A DNA stretch of 64,000 nucleotides from Rhodospirillales bacterium (lineage in GTDB: Bacteria > Pseudomonadota > Alphaproteobacteria > Micavibrionales > Micavibrionaceae), in contig JACKJB010000006.1 of the NCBI GenBank assembly GCA_020638155.1, positions 92,072 through 156,071 of the forward strand. The letters run 5' to 3'. A program made the position numbers and the translations under genes. This document shows, in pieces, positions 7,714 to 16,427 of the stretch (the stretch's first letter is position 1; the number at the start of each line of letters is the position of its first letter). The notes under the pieces are model-generated. The model saw only the letters and a program-made list of their open reading frames with translations. It had not been told where the DNA came from and did not search any database.

Positions 7714-9564
7714 ATGTTCGATGTCGCGCAAATGGAAAGAGGGAACCGGATCCAAATTGACCGGTCCCGGGATCAATATCTAACGGAGTTTGGCAAAGCC
7801 ACACTGCAGGACCGTTATCTGCTGCCGGAAGAATCTTTCCAGGATTTATTTGCGCGCCCTGCTATGTATTATGGCGATGACAGCGCCCATGCCCAGCGTA
7901 TTTATGATTATATGTCGAATTTATGGTTTATGCCGGCGACGCCGATCCTGTCCAATGGCGGCACCAATCGCGGCCTGCCGATTTCCTGCTTCCTGAACGA
8001 AACACAAGATAGCCTTGAGGATATCGTTGCGCTGTGGAATGAGAATGTCTGGCTGGCCAGCCTGGGCGGCGGGATCGGGTCTTACTGGGGCAATGTCCGC
8101 TCTATCGGTGAAAAAGTCGGCCGCAACGGCAAAACATCAGGCATTGTGCCGTTCATCCGCGTGATGGATTCCCTGACGCTGGCGATTTCCCAAGGGTCCT
8201 TGCGCCGGGGCAGCGCCGCGATTTACCTGCCGATCTGGCACCCTGAAATTGAAGAGTTTATCGAAATGCGCCGCCCGACCGGCGGTGATCCGAACCGGAA
8301 AGCCCTGAACCTGCATCAGGGTGTGCTGGTCACCAACCGCTTTATGGAAGCCGTTGAAAATGACGAGGAATGGGCGCTGAAAAGCCCGAAAGACAATCAT
8401 GTCGTTGACCGCGTCAAAGCCCGCGATCTCTGGATCCGTCTGCTGACGGCCCGGATTGAAACCGGCGAGCCGTACATTATTTATATCGACCATGTGAACG
8501 ATCATATGCCGGAACATCACAAAATGGCCGGACTGACCGTTAAAATGTCTAACCTGTGCTCGGAAATCACCTTGCCGACCGGTCGCGATCATTTAGACAA
8601 TGACCGGACCGCCGTGTGCTGCCTGTCCTCGCTGAACCTTGATAAGTTCGAAGAATGGCAGGATCACCCGACCTTTATCGAAGACGTCATGCGCTTCCTT
8701 GATAACGTCCTGAGCGACTTTATCAGTAAAGCGCCGGATTCGATGGCCCGCGCAAAATATTCTGCAATGCGTGAGCGCTCTGTCGGTCTTGGTGTCATGG
8801 GCTATCACTCCTTCCTGCAATCCAAGATGATCCCGATGGAATCCGTCATGGCCAAAGTCTGGAACCGCCGGATGTTCCAGCACATTAAACGCCAGGCCGA
8901 TGATGCGTCGATCAAGCTGGCGCAGGAACGCGGCGCCTGCCCGGATGCGGCGGACTTTAATATCATGGAACGGTTTTCCAACAAGATGGCGATTGCGCCG
9001 ACCGCGTCGATCTCGATCATTTGCGGTGGATCGTCTCCGGGGATCGAGCCGAATGCGGCCAATGCCTACACCCACAAAACCCTGTCCGGTTCTTTCCCGG
9101 TACGGAACAAATACCTTGAACAGCTGCTGGAAGAAAAAGGGCAGAATACCGATGATATCTGGAGCTCGATCTTCACCAATGAAGGGTCGGTCCAGCATCT
9201 TGATTTCCTGAGCCAGGATGAAAAAGACGTGTTTAAAACCGCGTTTGAAATCGACCAACGCTGGCTGATCGAACATGCTGGCGACCGCGCGCCGTTTATC
9301 TGCCAGGCGCAGAGCCTGAACGTGTTCCTGCCGGCTAACGTGCACAAATCAGACCTGCACCGGATTCACTGGGAAGCCTGGAAGAAGGGTGTGAAGAGCC
9401 TTTATTACTGCCGCTCCAAATCGATCCAGCGTGCGGAAAGCGATGCCAGCTGGAAACGCAGCCAATTGCTCGGTGCCGAGCCGCATGGCAACCGCGATCC
9501 TGAATTGCCGGAAGTCGCGCGCCAGGAAGAAAACCAGTATGAGGAATGCCTGGCCTGCCAATAA
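7714..9564 (+). CDS. nrdA: Ribonucleoside-diphosphate reductase class I, alpha subunit (no ATP-cone)
   Basis: Reduces NDPs to dNDPs with the NrdB radical subunit. Key residues are visible: redox Cys92 (LPISCFLNE), the radical-site triad N280-C282-E284 (NLCSEITLPT), partner Cys at 302/303 (CCLSSLNL), the radical-transfer pair Tyr564-Tyr565 (LYYCRSKS) and the C-terminal CLAC shuttle. At 616 residues it is ~140 shorter than E. coli NrdA because the N-terminal ATP-cone, the overall activity switch, is missing: catalytic-domain sequence begins within the first ~25 residues. Control may therefore rest more on transcription (DnaA-box-like sites upstream, NrdR boxes at nrdB). GAGGAG just before ATG supports the start. 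nrdB lies 2.8 kb downstream, not adjacent. Confidence 0.95.
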   Translation: MFDVAQMERGNRIQIDRSRDQYLTEFGKATLQDRYLLPEESFQDLFARPAMYYGDDSAHAQRIYDYMSNLWFMPATPILSNGGTNRGLPISCFLNETQDSLEDIVALWNENVWLASLGGGIGSYWGNVRSIGEKVGRNGKTSGIVPFIRVMDSLTLAISQGSLRRGSAAIYLPIWHPEIEEFIEMRRPTGGDPNRKALNLHQGVLVTNRFMEAVENDEEWALKSPKDNHVVDRVKARDLWIRLLTARIETGEPYIIYIDHVNDHMPEHHKMAGLTVKMSNLCSEITLPTGRDHLDNDRTAVCCLSSLNLDKFEEWQDHPTFIEDVMRFLDNVLSDFISKAPDSMARAKYSAMRERSVGLGVMGYHSFLQSKMIPMESVMAKVWNRRMFQHIKRQADDASIKLAQERGACPDAADFNIMERFSNKMAIAPTASISIICGGSSPGIEPNAANAYTHKTLSGSFPVRNKYLEQLLEEKGQNTDDIWSSIFTNEGSVQHLDFLSQDEKDVFKTAFEIDQRWLIEHAGDRAPFICQAQSLNVFLPANVHKSDLHRIHWEAWKKGVKSLYYCRSKSIQRAESDASWKRSQLLGAEPHGNRDPELPEVARQEENQYEECLACQ

Positions 9565-9583
9565 GCACCACCACGATCACAAC

Positions 9584-9612
9584 AAAAAGGGGCCGCCTTG
9601 CGCCCCTTTTTT
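9584..9612 (+). terminator. Rho-independent terminator after nrdA (possibly bidirectional)
   Basis: GGGGC and GCCCC pair within AAAAAGGGGC ... GCCCCTTTTTT. The A-run before and T-run after mean it could also stop the convergent gene ending at 9623. Confidence 0.75.
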
Positions 9613-9622
9613 ATTGCCGGTT

Positions 9623-10735
9623 TTACCGTGGTGATGGCGGCGGGGTATGCGGTACAGATGACGGCACGCGCTCAAGACGGCGGAACAGGTTATTGGCCTG
9701 CCTTTGCCAGTAACCGCGCAGCCAGTCCGCACAGGCACCGCCGCCTTTATAGCGTTCTTCATATGCGCTCACATCCATCTGCGCCAATGTCTGGTCAACA
9801 TAGGCTTTCAGGGATTTCACATCGGTGCAGTGCTCTTCCTGCCGCTTGAATAATGTCCGGCGTATATCATCGAATAACTCGAGCGCAATCGAGCGGATCG
9901 GCGTATCGGTCAACCCTGTATCGTTTTTAATCTGCACTTCATAAGTTTGCCCGGCCAGACTGGCAAAGTGCAGTCCCTGGAATGCCCTGCTGAATTCCCG
10001 GAACAAGTCCTGACCCGATTTTACCGGGCTGCTTTGTGCCGCAGAGGACTCCAGCAGCGGCGGCCATATTTTCGGATAAACCCGCGGCTCGGTCCCTTTG
10101 GCGGGGAGGCTCCACCAATAACGGAACCCCTTATCCCACCAGTCCCAGAATTTTTCTTTGCGGGTTTGCGGTTCCTTTTTCTCGGGCTGGCGCGCCGCTT
10201 TCATGAATTGTTCGGTATAAGCGCCGGGCGCGATCGCTTCATAGGCCGCACGGATGTCATTGGAAAAGGTCTGCAGGACCTGCGCAGAATAAACCTGCAA
10301 TGTTCTAACGGCAATTGAGCGCTCCCGCGGGTTAATCTTGCTCATCACCGGGTCCTGTAACACAGGCTGCGCGAGAACCTGACGGTCCATCAGCAACATC
10401 AGAAGCTGCGCATCCGCGAGAGCCGATAAGCGGCCATGATCGTAATCTTCGGGATTTTCTTCCGGCGGCTCGTAATCCTGCAACAGGTCAATCTCGCAAA
10501 TATCTTCCAGCCGCTTTCCCTGCTGCAAAAGCGTTAAAGCCTGCCGCAGGTTTTCTTCGACTTTAACGCCCATCATCTGGCAGATTGCCTCGATAATATG
10601 CGGTTCATCGACCGGCGGCACCATGTTCCAGATCCCGTGCGGCGCATGGCGGCGGAAATCATGGCAAAACATATCTTCTATCTGTTTAAGAGCCTGTTCG
10701 CGGCCCTGCTGGAACGGGGTTTTATCGCTCATCAT
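9623..10735 (-). CDS. Hypothetical protein, 370 aa
   Basis: Not recognised. The sequence is soluble-looking, mainly helical, without signal peptide or membrane helices. It has an acidic section (YEPPEENPEDYDHGR), a Trp-rich patch around the middle (KFWDWWDKGFRYWWSLP) that could contact membrane or carbohydrate, and a proline-rich C-terminal tail. Two start codons are adjacent (10735 and 10732). It is convergent with nrdA and divergent from msrB. The Trp patch next to an Arg/Lys-rich stretch is the only unusual local feature. Confidence 0.65.
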   Translation of the reverse strand: MMSDKTPFQQGREQALKQIEDMFCHDFRRHAPHGIWNMVPPVDEPHIIEAICQMMGVKVEENLRQALTLLQQGKRLEDICEIDLLQDYEPPEENPEDYDHGRLSALADAQLLMLLMDRQVLAQPVLQDPVMSKINPRERSIAVRTLQVYSAQVLQTFSNDIRAAYEAIAPGAYTEQFMKAARQPEKKEPQTRKEKFWDWWDKGFRYWWSLPAKGTEPRVYPKIWPPLLESSAAQSSPVKSGQDLFREFSRAFQGLHFASLAGQTYEVQIKNDTGLTDTPIRSIALELFDDIRRTLFKRQEEHCTDVKSLKAYVDQTLAQMDVSAYEERYKGGGACADWLRGYWQRQANNLFRRLERVPSSVPHTPPPSPR

Positions 10736-10926
10736 ATTATGTCCCTGTTTGCTGCTGCTCTTGCCGCAAGCACACTAATCACCTAAATTTTTTATTTAAA
10801 AGGAAATCGGCCCGATATAATCACAGATCCGGCCTGTTTCCCAGAAAAAATTTTCATATCATTTTGTAACCGGGCGATACTCAGAACCGAATTTATAAGC
10901 AGGACAACCAAAAAGGATATAAAGCC

Positions 10927-11454
10927 ATGAAAAATCCCGGATTAATCGTGATCGCCGCAGCAGGTCTTCTGACCGGCGCGCTGCTGGCCTCGCAGACAGC
11001 CTATAGCGGAGAAGAGACAATGAAAAAAGAGCCTAAAGCGCTGACCTCGATGCAGCAATATGTCACCCGGCATGACGGCACGGAGCCGGCCTTTAACAAC
11101 GAATACTGGGATAATCACGAGCCGGGAATTTATGTCGATGTCGTCTCCGGGGAGCCGCTTTTTTCCTCGCTCGATAAATTTGATTCCGGCAGCGGCTGGC
11201 CCAGCTTTACCAAGCCGATCCAGCAAAGCGCCGTCGCCGAGCATGAAGATAACAAGCTGCTGATGAGCCGCACCGAAGTCCGGTCCAGCGATTCAGATTC
11301 CCATCTCGGCCATGTTTTCGCGGACGGCCCTAAAGAGAAAGGCGGGATGCGGTACTGCATCAATTCCGCCGCGCTGCGCTTCATCCATAAAGACGATCTT
11401 GAAAAAGAAGGTTACGGCGAGTATCGGGCGCTGTTTGAAGATGAAGCTGAATAG
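10927..11454 (+). CDS. msrB: Peptide-methionine (R)-S-oxide reductase with signal peptide
   Basis: Repairs methionine-R-sulfoxide in proteins. GSGWPSF (~88-94), SHLGHVF (~126-131) and the catalytic C144 in RYCINSAALRF define MsrB. The structural zinc CxxC pairs found in many MsrB enzymes are absent. A hydrophobic N-terminus of ~25 residues ending near AYSG indicates export, so this copy would protect periplasmic proteins. An internal ATG (MKKEPKAL) could give a cytoplasmic form. AAAAAGGA upstream supports the first ATG. A strong terminator follows 39 bp after the stop. Confidence 0.92.
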   Translation: MKNPGLIVIAAAGLLTGALLASQTAYSGEETMKKEPKALTSMQQYVTRHDGTEPAFNNEYWDNHEPGIYVDVVSGEPLFSSLDKFDSGSGWPSFTKPIQQSAVAEHEDNKLLMSRTEVRSSDSDSHLGHVFADGPKEKGGMRYCINSAALRFIHKDDLEKEGYGEYRALFEDEAE

Positions 11455-11493
11455 GCCCCCAACAAAATTGCCATAATCATAAAAACTGTTTAT

Positions 11494-11528
11494 ACCTGTC
11501 CTGTACCCCGATACAGGACAGGTTTTTT
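11494..11528 (+). terminator. Strong Rho-independent terminator after msrB, abutting the next start codon
   Basis: A perfect 12-bp stem (11494-11505 with 11512-11523), six-base loop CCCCGA and a run of six T. The start codon of the next gene follows at 11529, and the 3' arm contains AGGACAGG, the only candidate ribosome binding site of that gene. Confidence 0.85.
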
Positions 11529-12071
11529 ATGACTCAGACTGCTCTTGATCCCGCTTTTATCGCCGCCCTGGAGCAATCCTGGTGCTATGAGACCTGCTGG
11601 GACGGCTGCAAGCCGGATTATGACGGCACCAATCCCGCATTGGGCCAGTGCTTTGTCAGTACCCTCATCGCCTGGGCGATCCGCGGTTATCAGGACGAGA
11701 TCGTGCCCAGCCTTGTTTACGAGCCGCAGGCCCCGACCCACAAACCGGCATGGCATTTCTATCTGGAGCAGACCGGTCCGGCCGCGCAGAAGACCGCCAT
11801 CGACCTGACACGCCGGCAGTTTGCCGCCGGCAGCCGCATCGAAGAATGCCGTGAAGGTCATCCGGATCACAATAGGATGGTTTATCATTCCGTTTTTGAA
11901 GCCAGAGAGGGCGCAAGCCTTGCACACCGGCTCGGTGTGCTGCTGTCCCGTCTCAGGGAAAACGGTTTTGATGCCGGGCTTCATCCGCCCGATATCCTGT
12001 CCCGGCTGGCGAAAATATTCTCTTATGCCAAAGCTTTACCGGCGCCCCCTCCCGCCGGTCCGTCTTTATAA
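11529..12071 (+). CDS. Hypothetical protein, possibly YunG-like
   Basis: A 180-residue soluble protein. The N-terminal half (SWCYETCWDGC ... NPALGQCFVSTLIAW ... WHFYLEQTG) resembles the short YunG-type family, in which a GQC motif and a downstream HYWN-like motif recur; here the latter reads AWHFYLE. This is a weak resemblance and no function is known to me. The C-terminal third is helical and proline-rich at its end. It begins directly after the T-run of the msrB terminator, so its promoter and translation control are unclear. Confidence 0.6.
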   Translation: MTQTALDPAFIAALEQSWCYETCWDGCKPDYDGTNPALGQCFVSTLIAWAIRGYQDEIVPSLVYEPQAPTHKPAWHFYLEQTGPAAQKTAIDLTRRQFAAGSRIEECREGHPDHNRMVYHSVFEAREGASLAHRLGVLLSRLRENGFDAGLHPPDILSRLAKIFSYAKALPAPPPAGPSL

Positions 12072-12120
12072 AAACTGTCCCCTAAAAAACGCGTCCGGCT
12101 TGTGATTGGATCTTCACGAG

Positions 12121-12168
12121 ACACTATATATTGTGTATATTGTTTATTGTTATCACAATATGTGCCGA
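12121..12168. promoter_or_regulatory. Tandem NrdR boxes upstream of nrdB
   Basis: ACACTATATATTGTGT (12121-12136) fits the NrdR consensus acaCwAtATaTwGtgt at all positions. TCACAATATGTGCCGA (12153-12168) is a degenerate second box (10 of 16). Their centres are 32 bp apart, three helical turns, the usual arrangement for the NrdR repressor of ribonucleotide reductase genes. The pair lies about 175-220 bp before the nrdB start. Confidence 0.8.
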
Positions 12169-12341
12169 TTTCCGGTTCATATGCTCCCGATCATTAACCG
12201 CCCCCACCTGTTCTTTATTGTGGACGAATCGCCTAAAAGACTCGGCCTGCTTCTGCAGGATATTAAACTGGGGGCGTTGGGAATCGGTTATTGCAAACTA
12301 TACAACGGTTAGATGGAATCAAATTTAAAGGAGTAACGATC

Positions 12342-13448
12342 ATGGCTGACCCTGCCTTAAAAAAACCAGATCTGGACGATGTCACAAACTGCGAGTCGCA
12401 ATTATTGCAGGAGCGCCATGTTTATAAGCCGTTTTTGTACCCGTGGTGCTACGAAGCCTGGCTGACGCAGCAGCGCCTGCACTGGCTTCCTGAAGAAGTG
12501 CCGCTGGCCGAAGATGTCCGCGACTGGAAGAAAAAGCTGACGCCGTCTGAAAAAAACCTGATGACCCAGATTTTCCGGTTCTTTACCCAGGCCGATGTCG
12601 AGGTCAATAACTGCTATATGAAACATTACGCGCAGGTCTTCGGCCCGGTTGAAGTGCAGATGATGCTGTCGGCGTTTTCAAATATTGAAACGATTCATAT
12701 TGCGGCCTATTCCCACCTGCTGGATACGATCGGTATGCCGGAAGTTGAGTACCAGGCATTCCTTAAATATAAGGAGATGAAAGACAAGTATGATTACATG
12801 CAGGGCGCTTCGATGAAATCGCGCCGCGATATCGCCAAGACGATCGCCTTGTTCTCCGGCTTTACCGAAGGGCTGCAGCTCTTTGCTTCCTTTGCGATCC
12901 TGATGAACTTCCCGCGCTTTAATAAAATGAAAGGGATGGGGCAGATCGTGACATGGTCGGTGCGGGATGAAACGCTGCACTGCCTGTCGATGATCCGGCT
13001 GTTTAAAACCTTCATTCATGAAAACCCGGATATCTGGGATGATGAGCTGAAAGGCGAAATCAAGCAAGCCTTGCTGGATATTATCCAGATTGAAGATAAC
13101 TTTATCGACCTCGCTTTTGAAATGGGCGGCGTCGAAGGGCTGGAAGCTGAAGAAGTTAAACAATATATCCGCTATATCGGCGACCGCCGGATGCAGCAGC
13201 TTGATCTGGAGCCGGTCTTTATGATGGAAAAAAACCCGCTGCCGTGGATGGATGAAATGCTCAACGGGGCAGAACACGTCAACTTCTTCGAAAACCGGGC
13301 CACCGAATATTCCCGTGCTTCTACACAGGGCTCATGGGAAGATGCGTTCAGTGATGATATTTTCTCCGGCAACTATAACAAGAAAATCGGGGCGATGGAC
13401 CTGACAGAGAAAACTGACGATGAAGATCATATCGAGGCTGCGGAATAA
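12342..13448 (+). CDS. nrdB: Ribonucleoside-diphosphate reductase class I, beta (radical) subunit
   Basis: Houses the dimetal centre and tyrosyl radical that start catalysis in NrdA. E116-x-x-H119 followed by Y123 (ETIHIAAYSH) reproduces the E115/H118/Y122 arrangement of E. coli NrdB, and the second pair lies in RDETLHCLSM, so this is a Tyr-radical class I subunit and not the Phe-bearing class Ic type. The start at 12342 (MADPALKK) is preferred to an upstream in-frame ATG at 12291 because AAAGGAG sits just before it. Length 368 aa is normal. It is probably transcribed alone from the NrdR-controlled promoter and ends at a clear terminator. Confidence 0.95.
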   Translation: MADPALKKPDLDDVTNCESQLLQERHVYKPFLYPWCYEAWLTQQRLHWLPEEVPLAEDVRDWKKKLTPSEKNLMTQIFRFFTQADVEVNNCYMKHYAQVFGPVEVQMMLSAFSNIETIHIAAYSHLLDTIGMPEVEYQAFLKYKEMKDKYDYMQGASMKSRRDIAKTIALFSGFTEGLQLFASFAILMNFPRFNKMKGMGQIVTWSVRDETLHCLSMIRLFKTFIHENPDIWDDELKGEIKQALLDIIQIEDNFIDLAFEMGGVEGLEAEEVKQYIRYIGDRRMQQLDLEPVFMMEKNPLPWMDEMLNGAEHVNFFENRATEYSRASTQGSWEDAFSDDIFSGNYNKKIGAMDLTEKTDDEDHIEAAE

Positions 13449-13470
13449 CCAGTGAATGATACGAATACGG

Positions 13471-13497
13471 CAGGGGGCTAATGCCCCCTGTTTTTTT
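13471..13497 (+). terminator. Rho-independent terminator after nrdB
   Basis: CAGGGGGC and GCCCCCTG form an 8-bp stem with a TAAT loop, followed by seven T, 22 bp after the stop codon. Confidence 0.85.
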
Positions 13498-13506
13498 ATC
13501 TTTTGA

Positions 13507-14238
13507 TTAACGGGCCAGTTTTGTCAGCGCCGCACCAATTGTTCGCCCCAGCGGGCTGCGGGAAAATTCAAACCGCTTTTCAATTTTCCGGCCGAGCTTA
13601 TCATCAATCCGCTCCATAAATTCCTGTGGCCGCCACTGCGCAATAGCATCCTCCATTTTGGGGTATTCGCGGAATGTCTCCGGGTAAGGGACGCTGATAT
13701 AAATCTGCCCCTGGCTGCGGGAGATATTCACATGACGGTTGGCACGTTCGGCAAATTCTTCATAACCGCGAACATGCATATCCTGAAACATAGAATTGAT
13801 CTGGGCTTCGGGCCAGCCTACCAGACGGTTGATCTCGCTATAGGACGGCAACGGCGGTAACATGCGCAATTCACTGCGCACTTTTTCACCTGCTTCGGTA
13901 CCTTCTTCAGGAACCATCCAGTTTGAATCGATACTCTGCCCTTTCCAGCCCAAATGTGTAAAGCCCATCATATAGCGAAAATTGATGCTTTTGACGTAGC
14001 CGCTTTCATCGACTTTGTAAAAAGGCGTTTCTCCACCCAAAAGGGGCGATGCTTTTCTTAAATAGGCACCGATGGCCTGCTCCGCTTCGTCGCGGCGGAC
14101 AATCCAGTCCTGCACCCTGCGGGCCACGGCCGGGTCGGTCACCCGGAAATAGGCGCGGCGGCCTTCATTCAGGCGCAGCTCTTTTTGGTCGTCTTTGACT
14201 GATGATCCCCAAATTGATTTGAGCGATAATTTAGCCAT
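13507..14238 (-). CDS. Hypothetical protein, ~243 aa
   Basis: Not recognised. A charged, soluble protein with many Arg/Lys/Glu and no export signal. A patch such as RRAYFRVTDPAVARRVQDWIVRRDEAEQ suggests a helical N-terminal domain, and the middle (PPLPSYSEINRLVGWPEAQINSMFQDM) could be another small helical unit. The ATG at 14238 is chosen because GGGAGGAG is well spaced from it; an ATG two codons earlier is almost on top of that site. It is convergent with nrdB and divergent from the ferritin-like gene. Confidence 0.65.
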   Translation of the reverse strand: MAKLSLKSIWGSSVKDDQKELRLNEGRRAYFRVTDPAVARRVQDWIVRRDEAEQAIGAYLRKASPLLGGETPFYKVDESGYVKSINFRYMMGFTHLGWKGQSIDSNWMVPEEGTEAGEKVRSELRMLPPLPSYSEINRLVGWPEAQINSMFQDMHVRGYEEFAERANRHVNISRSQGQIYISVPYPETFREYPKMEDAIAQWRPQEFMERIDDKLGRKIEKRFEFSRSPLGRTIGAALTKLAR

Positions 14239-14402
14239 AATCATCTCCTCCCTGCGTTTTAAAGTTATTACTATCTGCTATACGCAATACATGAGTTTAT
14301 GTCAATAAAACCCTTGTAAAATTCAGGAAAACTTGCATTTTCAGGCTGATCTTGGTAGCAAAGCCGGAAAGATCAACACGATACGCAACCAAAGGATATC
14401 TT

Positions 14403-15242
14403 ATGAGCGCGCAACAAAACCACTGGACGATTGAAGGCCTGCCGTGGGATGCGCTCGACCCGTCAAAGGTTGATGCCGATCTTTTGAAGATTATCAAGGC
14501 GGCGGCGCTGGTCGAATATGGCGCGGAAAGCTACGCCGATTATCTGTGCCGGATTTTCCATGACGATAAAGACTTCCAGGATGTCGCCCGCCGCTGGGCC
14601 GTTGAAGAGGTCCAGCACGGGAAAGCGCTGGGCACATGGGCGGAAAAGATCGACCCGTCCTGGAGCCTTGAGACGGCGATGGATAAATTCCGCAAAGGAT
14701 ACACGCCGGAACATTTCATGGATGATGACGCCATATCCGTGCGCGGATCGCGCAGCGGGGAAATGGTTGCGCGCTGCATGGTGGAAACAGGCACCTCGAG
14801 CTATTACACCGCGATTGCCGATTCTATCGAAGAACCTGTGCTGCAAAAAATCTGCCGCCTGATCGCGGCGGATGAATTCCGGCATTACAAATTATTCTAC
14901 GACACATTGAACCGTTACCTTGCCAAAGAAAACCTGTCCCGCCCGGCACGGCTTAAGATCGCCCTGGGCCGGATCGCCGAGAGCGAAGATGACGAGCTGT
15001 CTTATGCGTATTTCGCGGCGAACGCCAATGATAACGATGTCTATGACCGCAAGACCTATAACAAAGCCTATATGCAGCGCGCTTATAGTTATTACCAGTT
15101 CAAACATACCGACCGGATCGTCGGCATGGTGTTCAAGGCCTGCGGGTTCAAACCGCACACACTGCCGCACAAAATCGCCACCAAGCTGGCCTGGTGGCGG
15201 ATTAACGGTGAAGTCAAGCGAATGAAAAAGCTGGCCGCTTAA
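14403..15242 (+). CDS. Ferritin-like diiron domain protein
   Basis: An all-helical protein with the paired ExxH signature of diiron ferritin-like enzymes: EEVQH (around residue 74) and DEFRH (around 157), with further Glu in VEYGAESYA and VETGTSSYY. Such proteins include rubrerythrin, acyl-ACP desaturase and AurF-type oxygenases; I cannot decide which activity applies. The start at 14403 follows AAAGGAT; an in-frame upstream ATG lacks a site. It has no signal peptide. It stands alone between a divergent hypothetical gene and phoH. Confidence 0.75.
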   Translation: MSAQQNHWTIEGLPWDALDPSKVDADLLKIIKAAALVEYGAESYADYLCRIFHDDKDFQDVARRWAVEEVQHGKALGTWAEKIDPSWSLETAMDKFRKGYTPEHFMDDDAISVRGSRSGEMVARCMVETGTSSYYTAIADSIEEPVLQKICRLIAADEFRHYKLFYDTLNRYLAKENLSRPARLKIALGRIAESEDDELSYAYFAANANDNDVYDRKTYNKAYMQRAYSYYQFKHTDRIVGMVFKACGFKPHTLPHKIATKLAWWRINGEVKRMKKLAA

Positions 15243-15526
15243 TGACCTCCCGAATTCTCCGGGAAAATTTATAAATCGTATAGTCACGACTCCGCTTTTC
15301 TGTTAGGATAAAGATAGAATGGTTGCGTAGAAGGATTGTCGTTGATTCAGATCTCAAACCCCGCACAATCACACCCCTCCCCGGCGATTGCCGCAGATCG
15401 CCTTGCATGCTCCCTTCGTTCCGAATATCTCCCCTTTATCAATTCCTCTTTTGAAAATTTCTCAAGAACCGCAGCAAGCGGCATCAACCCCCTATCCAAT
15501 TCCTGAACAGGAAAGGAGACACACCC

Positions 15527-16273
15527 ATGGCTAAAAAACAACGTGGTAACAGCAAAAAGCGTCCCGCACATCTTCACCCCGTCGATAGTCACTTTGACGA
15601 TCTCGACTGGCATCCGCTGGACGAACAGATCGATAACAGCCGTGATAAAAAGTTCGTCAAGCGGGTTAAGCCGCGCTCCGAAGGGCAGCAGGAATTGATG
15701 CAGGCCATTGCCGAAAAAAATCTCAGCCTTGCGATCGGCCCTGCAGGAACCGGGAAAACCTATCTGGCCATTGCCGCCGCCGTTGATGCCCTGGAAGACG
15801 GGAAAGTCGAACGTATTATCCTGTCGCGCCCGGCGATGGAAGCCGGGGAGTCGCTCGGCTACCTGCCCGGCGACATGCATGAGAAAATGGCGCCCTACCT
15901 GCGCCCGCTATACGATGCCTTAGGTGACCGTCTCGGCGGCAAGAAAGTCCGGCAATATATGGATGAAGGCACGATTGAGATCGCCCCGGTCGGGTTCATG
16001 CGCGGGCGGACACTGAATAACGCTTTTGTCGTTATCGACGAAGCGCAGAACTGCACCTACGGGCAGCTCAAGATGCTGCTCTCGCGCCTTGGGTGGCATT
16101 CAACGATGGTGATTACCGGCGATCCGGACCAGTCGGACCTGCTCGACGGGATGTCCGGTCTGTCCGATATCGCCCAGCGGCTTGAGATGATTGAAAATAT
16201 TTCAGTCGTGCGGCTGCAAAAAACCGATATCGTCCGGCATCCGCTGGTTTCTGAAATGCTGGGCGTGCTTTAA
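15527..16273 (+). CDS. PhoH family P-loop ATPase
   Basis: A 248-residue protein consisting of the PhoH ATPase core: Walker A GPAGTGKT (71-78), Walker B VVIDEAQN (~167-174) and the TGDPDQSDL motif. PhoH-like proteins are linked to RNA metabolism and ribosome biogenesis, and the fold relates to superfamily 1 helicase cores. This copy lacks the N-terminal KH or PIN domain of PhoL/YlaK types and instead has a short basic tail (KKQRGNSKKRP), which might bind RNA. GAAAGGAGA precedes the ATG. Confidence 0.9.
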   Translation: MAKKQRGNSKKRPAHLHPVDSHFDDLDWHPLDEQIDNSRDKKFVKRVKPRSEGQQELMQAIAEKNLSLAIGPAGTGKTYLAIAAAVDALEDGKVERIILSRPAMEAGESLGYLPGDMHEKMAPYLRPLYDALGDRLGGKKVRQYMDEGTIEIAPVGFMRGRTLNNAFVVIDEAQNCTYGQLKMLLSRLGWHSTMVITGDPDQSDLLDGMSGLSDIAQRLEMIENISVVRLQKTDIVRHPLVSEMLGVL

Positions 16274-16309
16274 CCTTCTCCTCCCTCCGATCACAACTTG
16301 TCCCATACA

Positions 16310-16335
16310 CTCAGCCGGGCTATAGTCCGGCTGAG
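16310..16335 (+). terminator. Hairpin after phoH, possible terminator
   Basis: CTCAGCCGG and CCGGCTGAG form a 9-bp stem with an 8-base loop. The T-run (16350-16357) begins 15 bases later, which is late for intrinsic termination. Confidence 0.45.
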
Positions 16336-16427
16336 GCTTGTTTGTCATCTTTTTTTGTAATTCTGGCAAAAAGCTGGTATAAGATTATGCAAATTCCGTT
16401 TTATGACGGGTGGGGAAAGGAACTATC

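Noticed and set aside
12106..12312. A 68-codon open frame between 11529-12071 and nrdB
   Set aside because: It covers the NrdR boxes and lacks a ribosome binding site; the region is better explained as the nrdB promoter.
15243..15526. 284-bp gap before phoH
   Set aside because: Nothing recognisable was found except short AT-rich stretches suited to a promoter; no gene, box or repeat can be supported.
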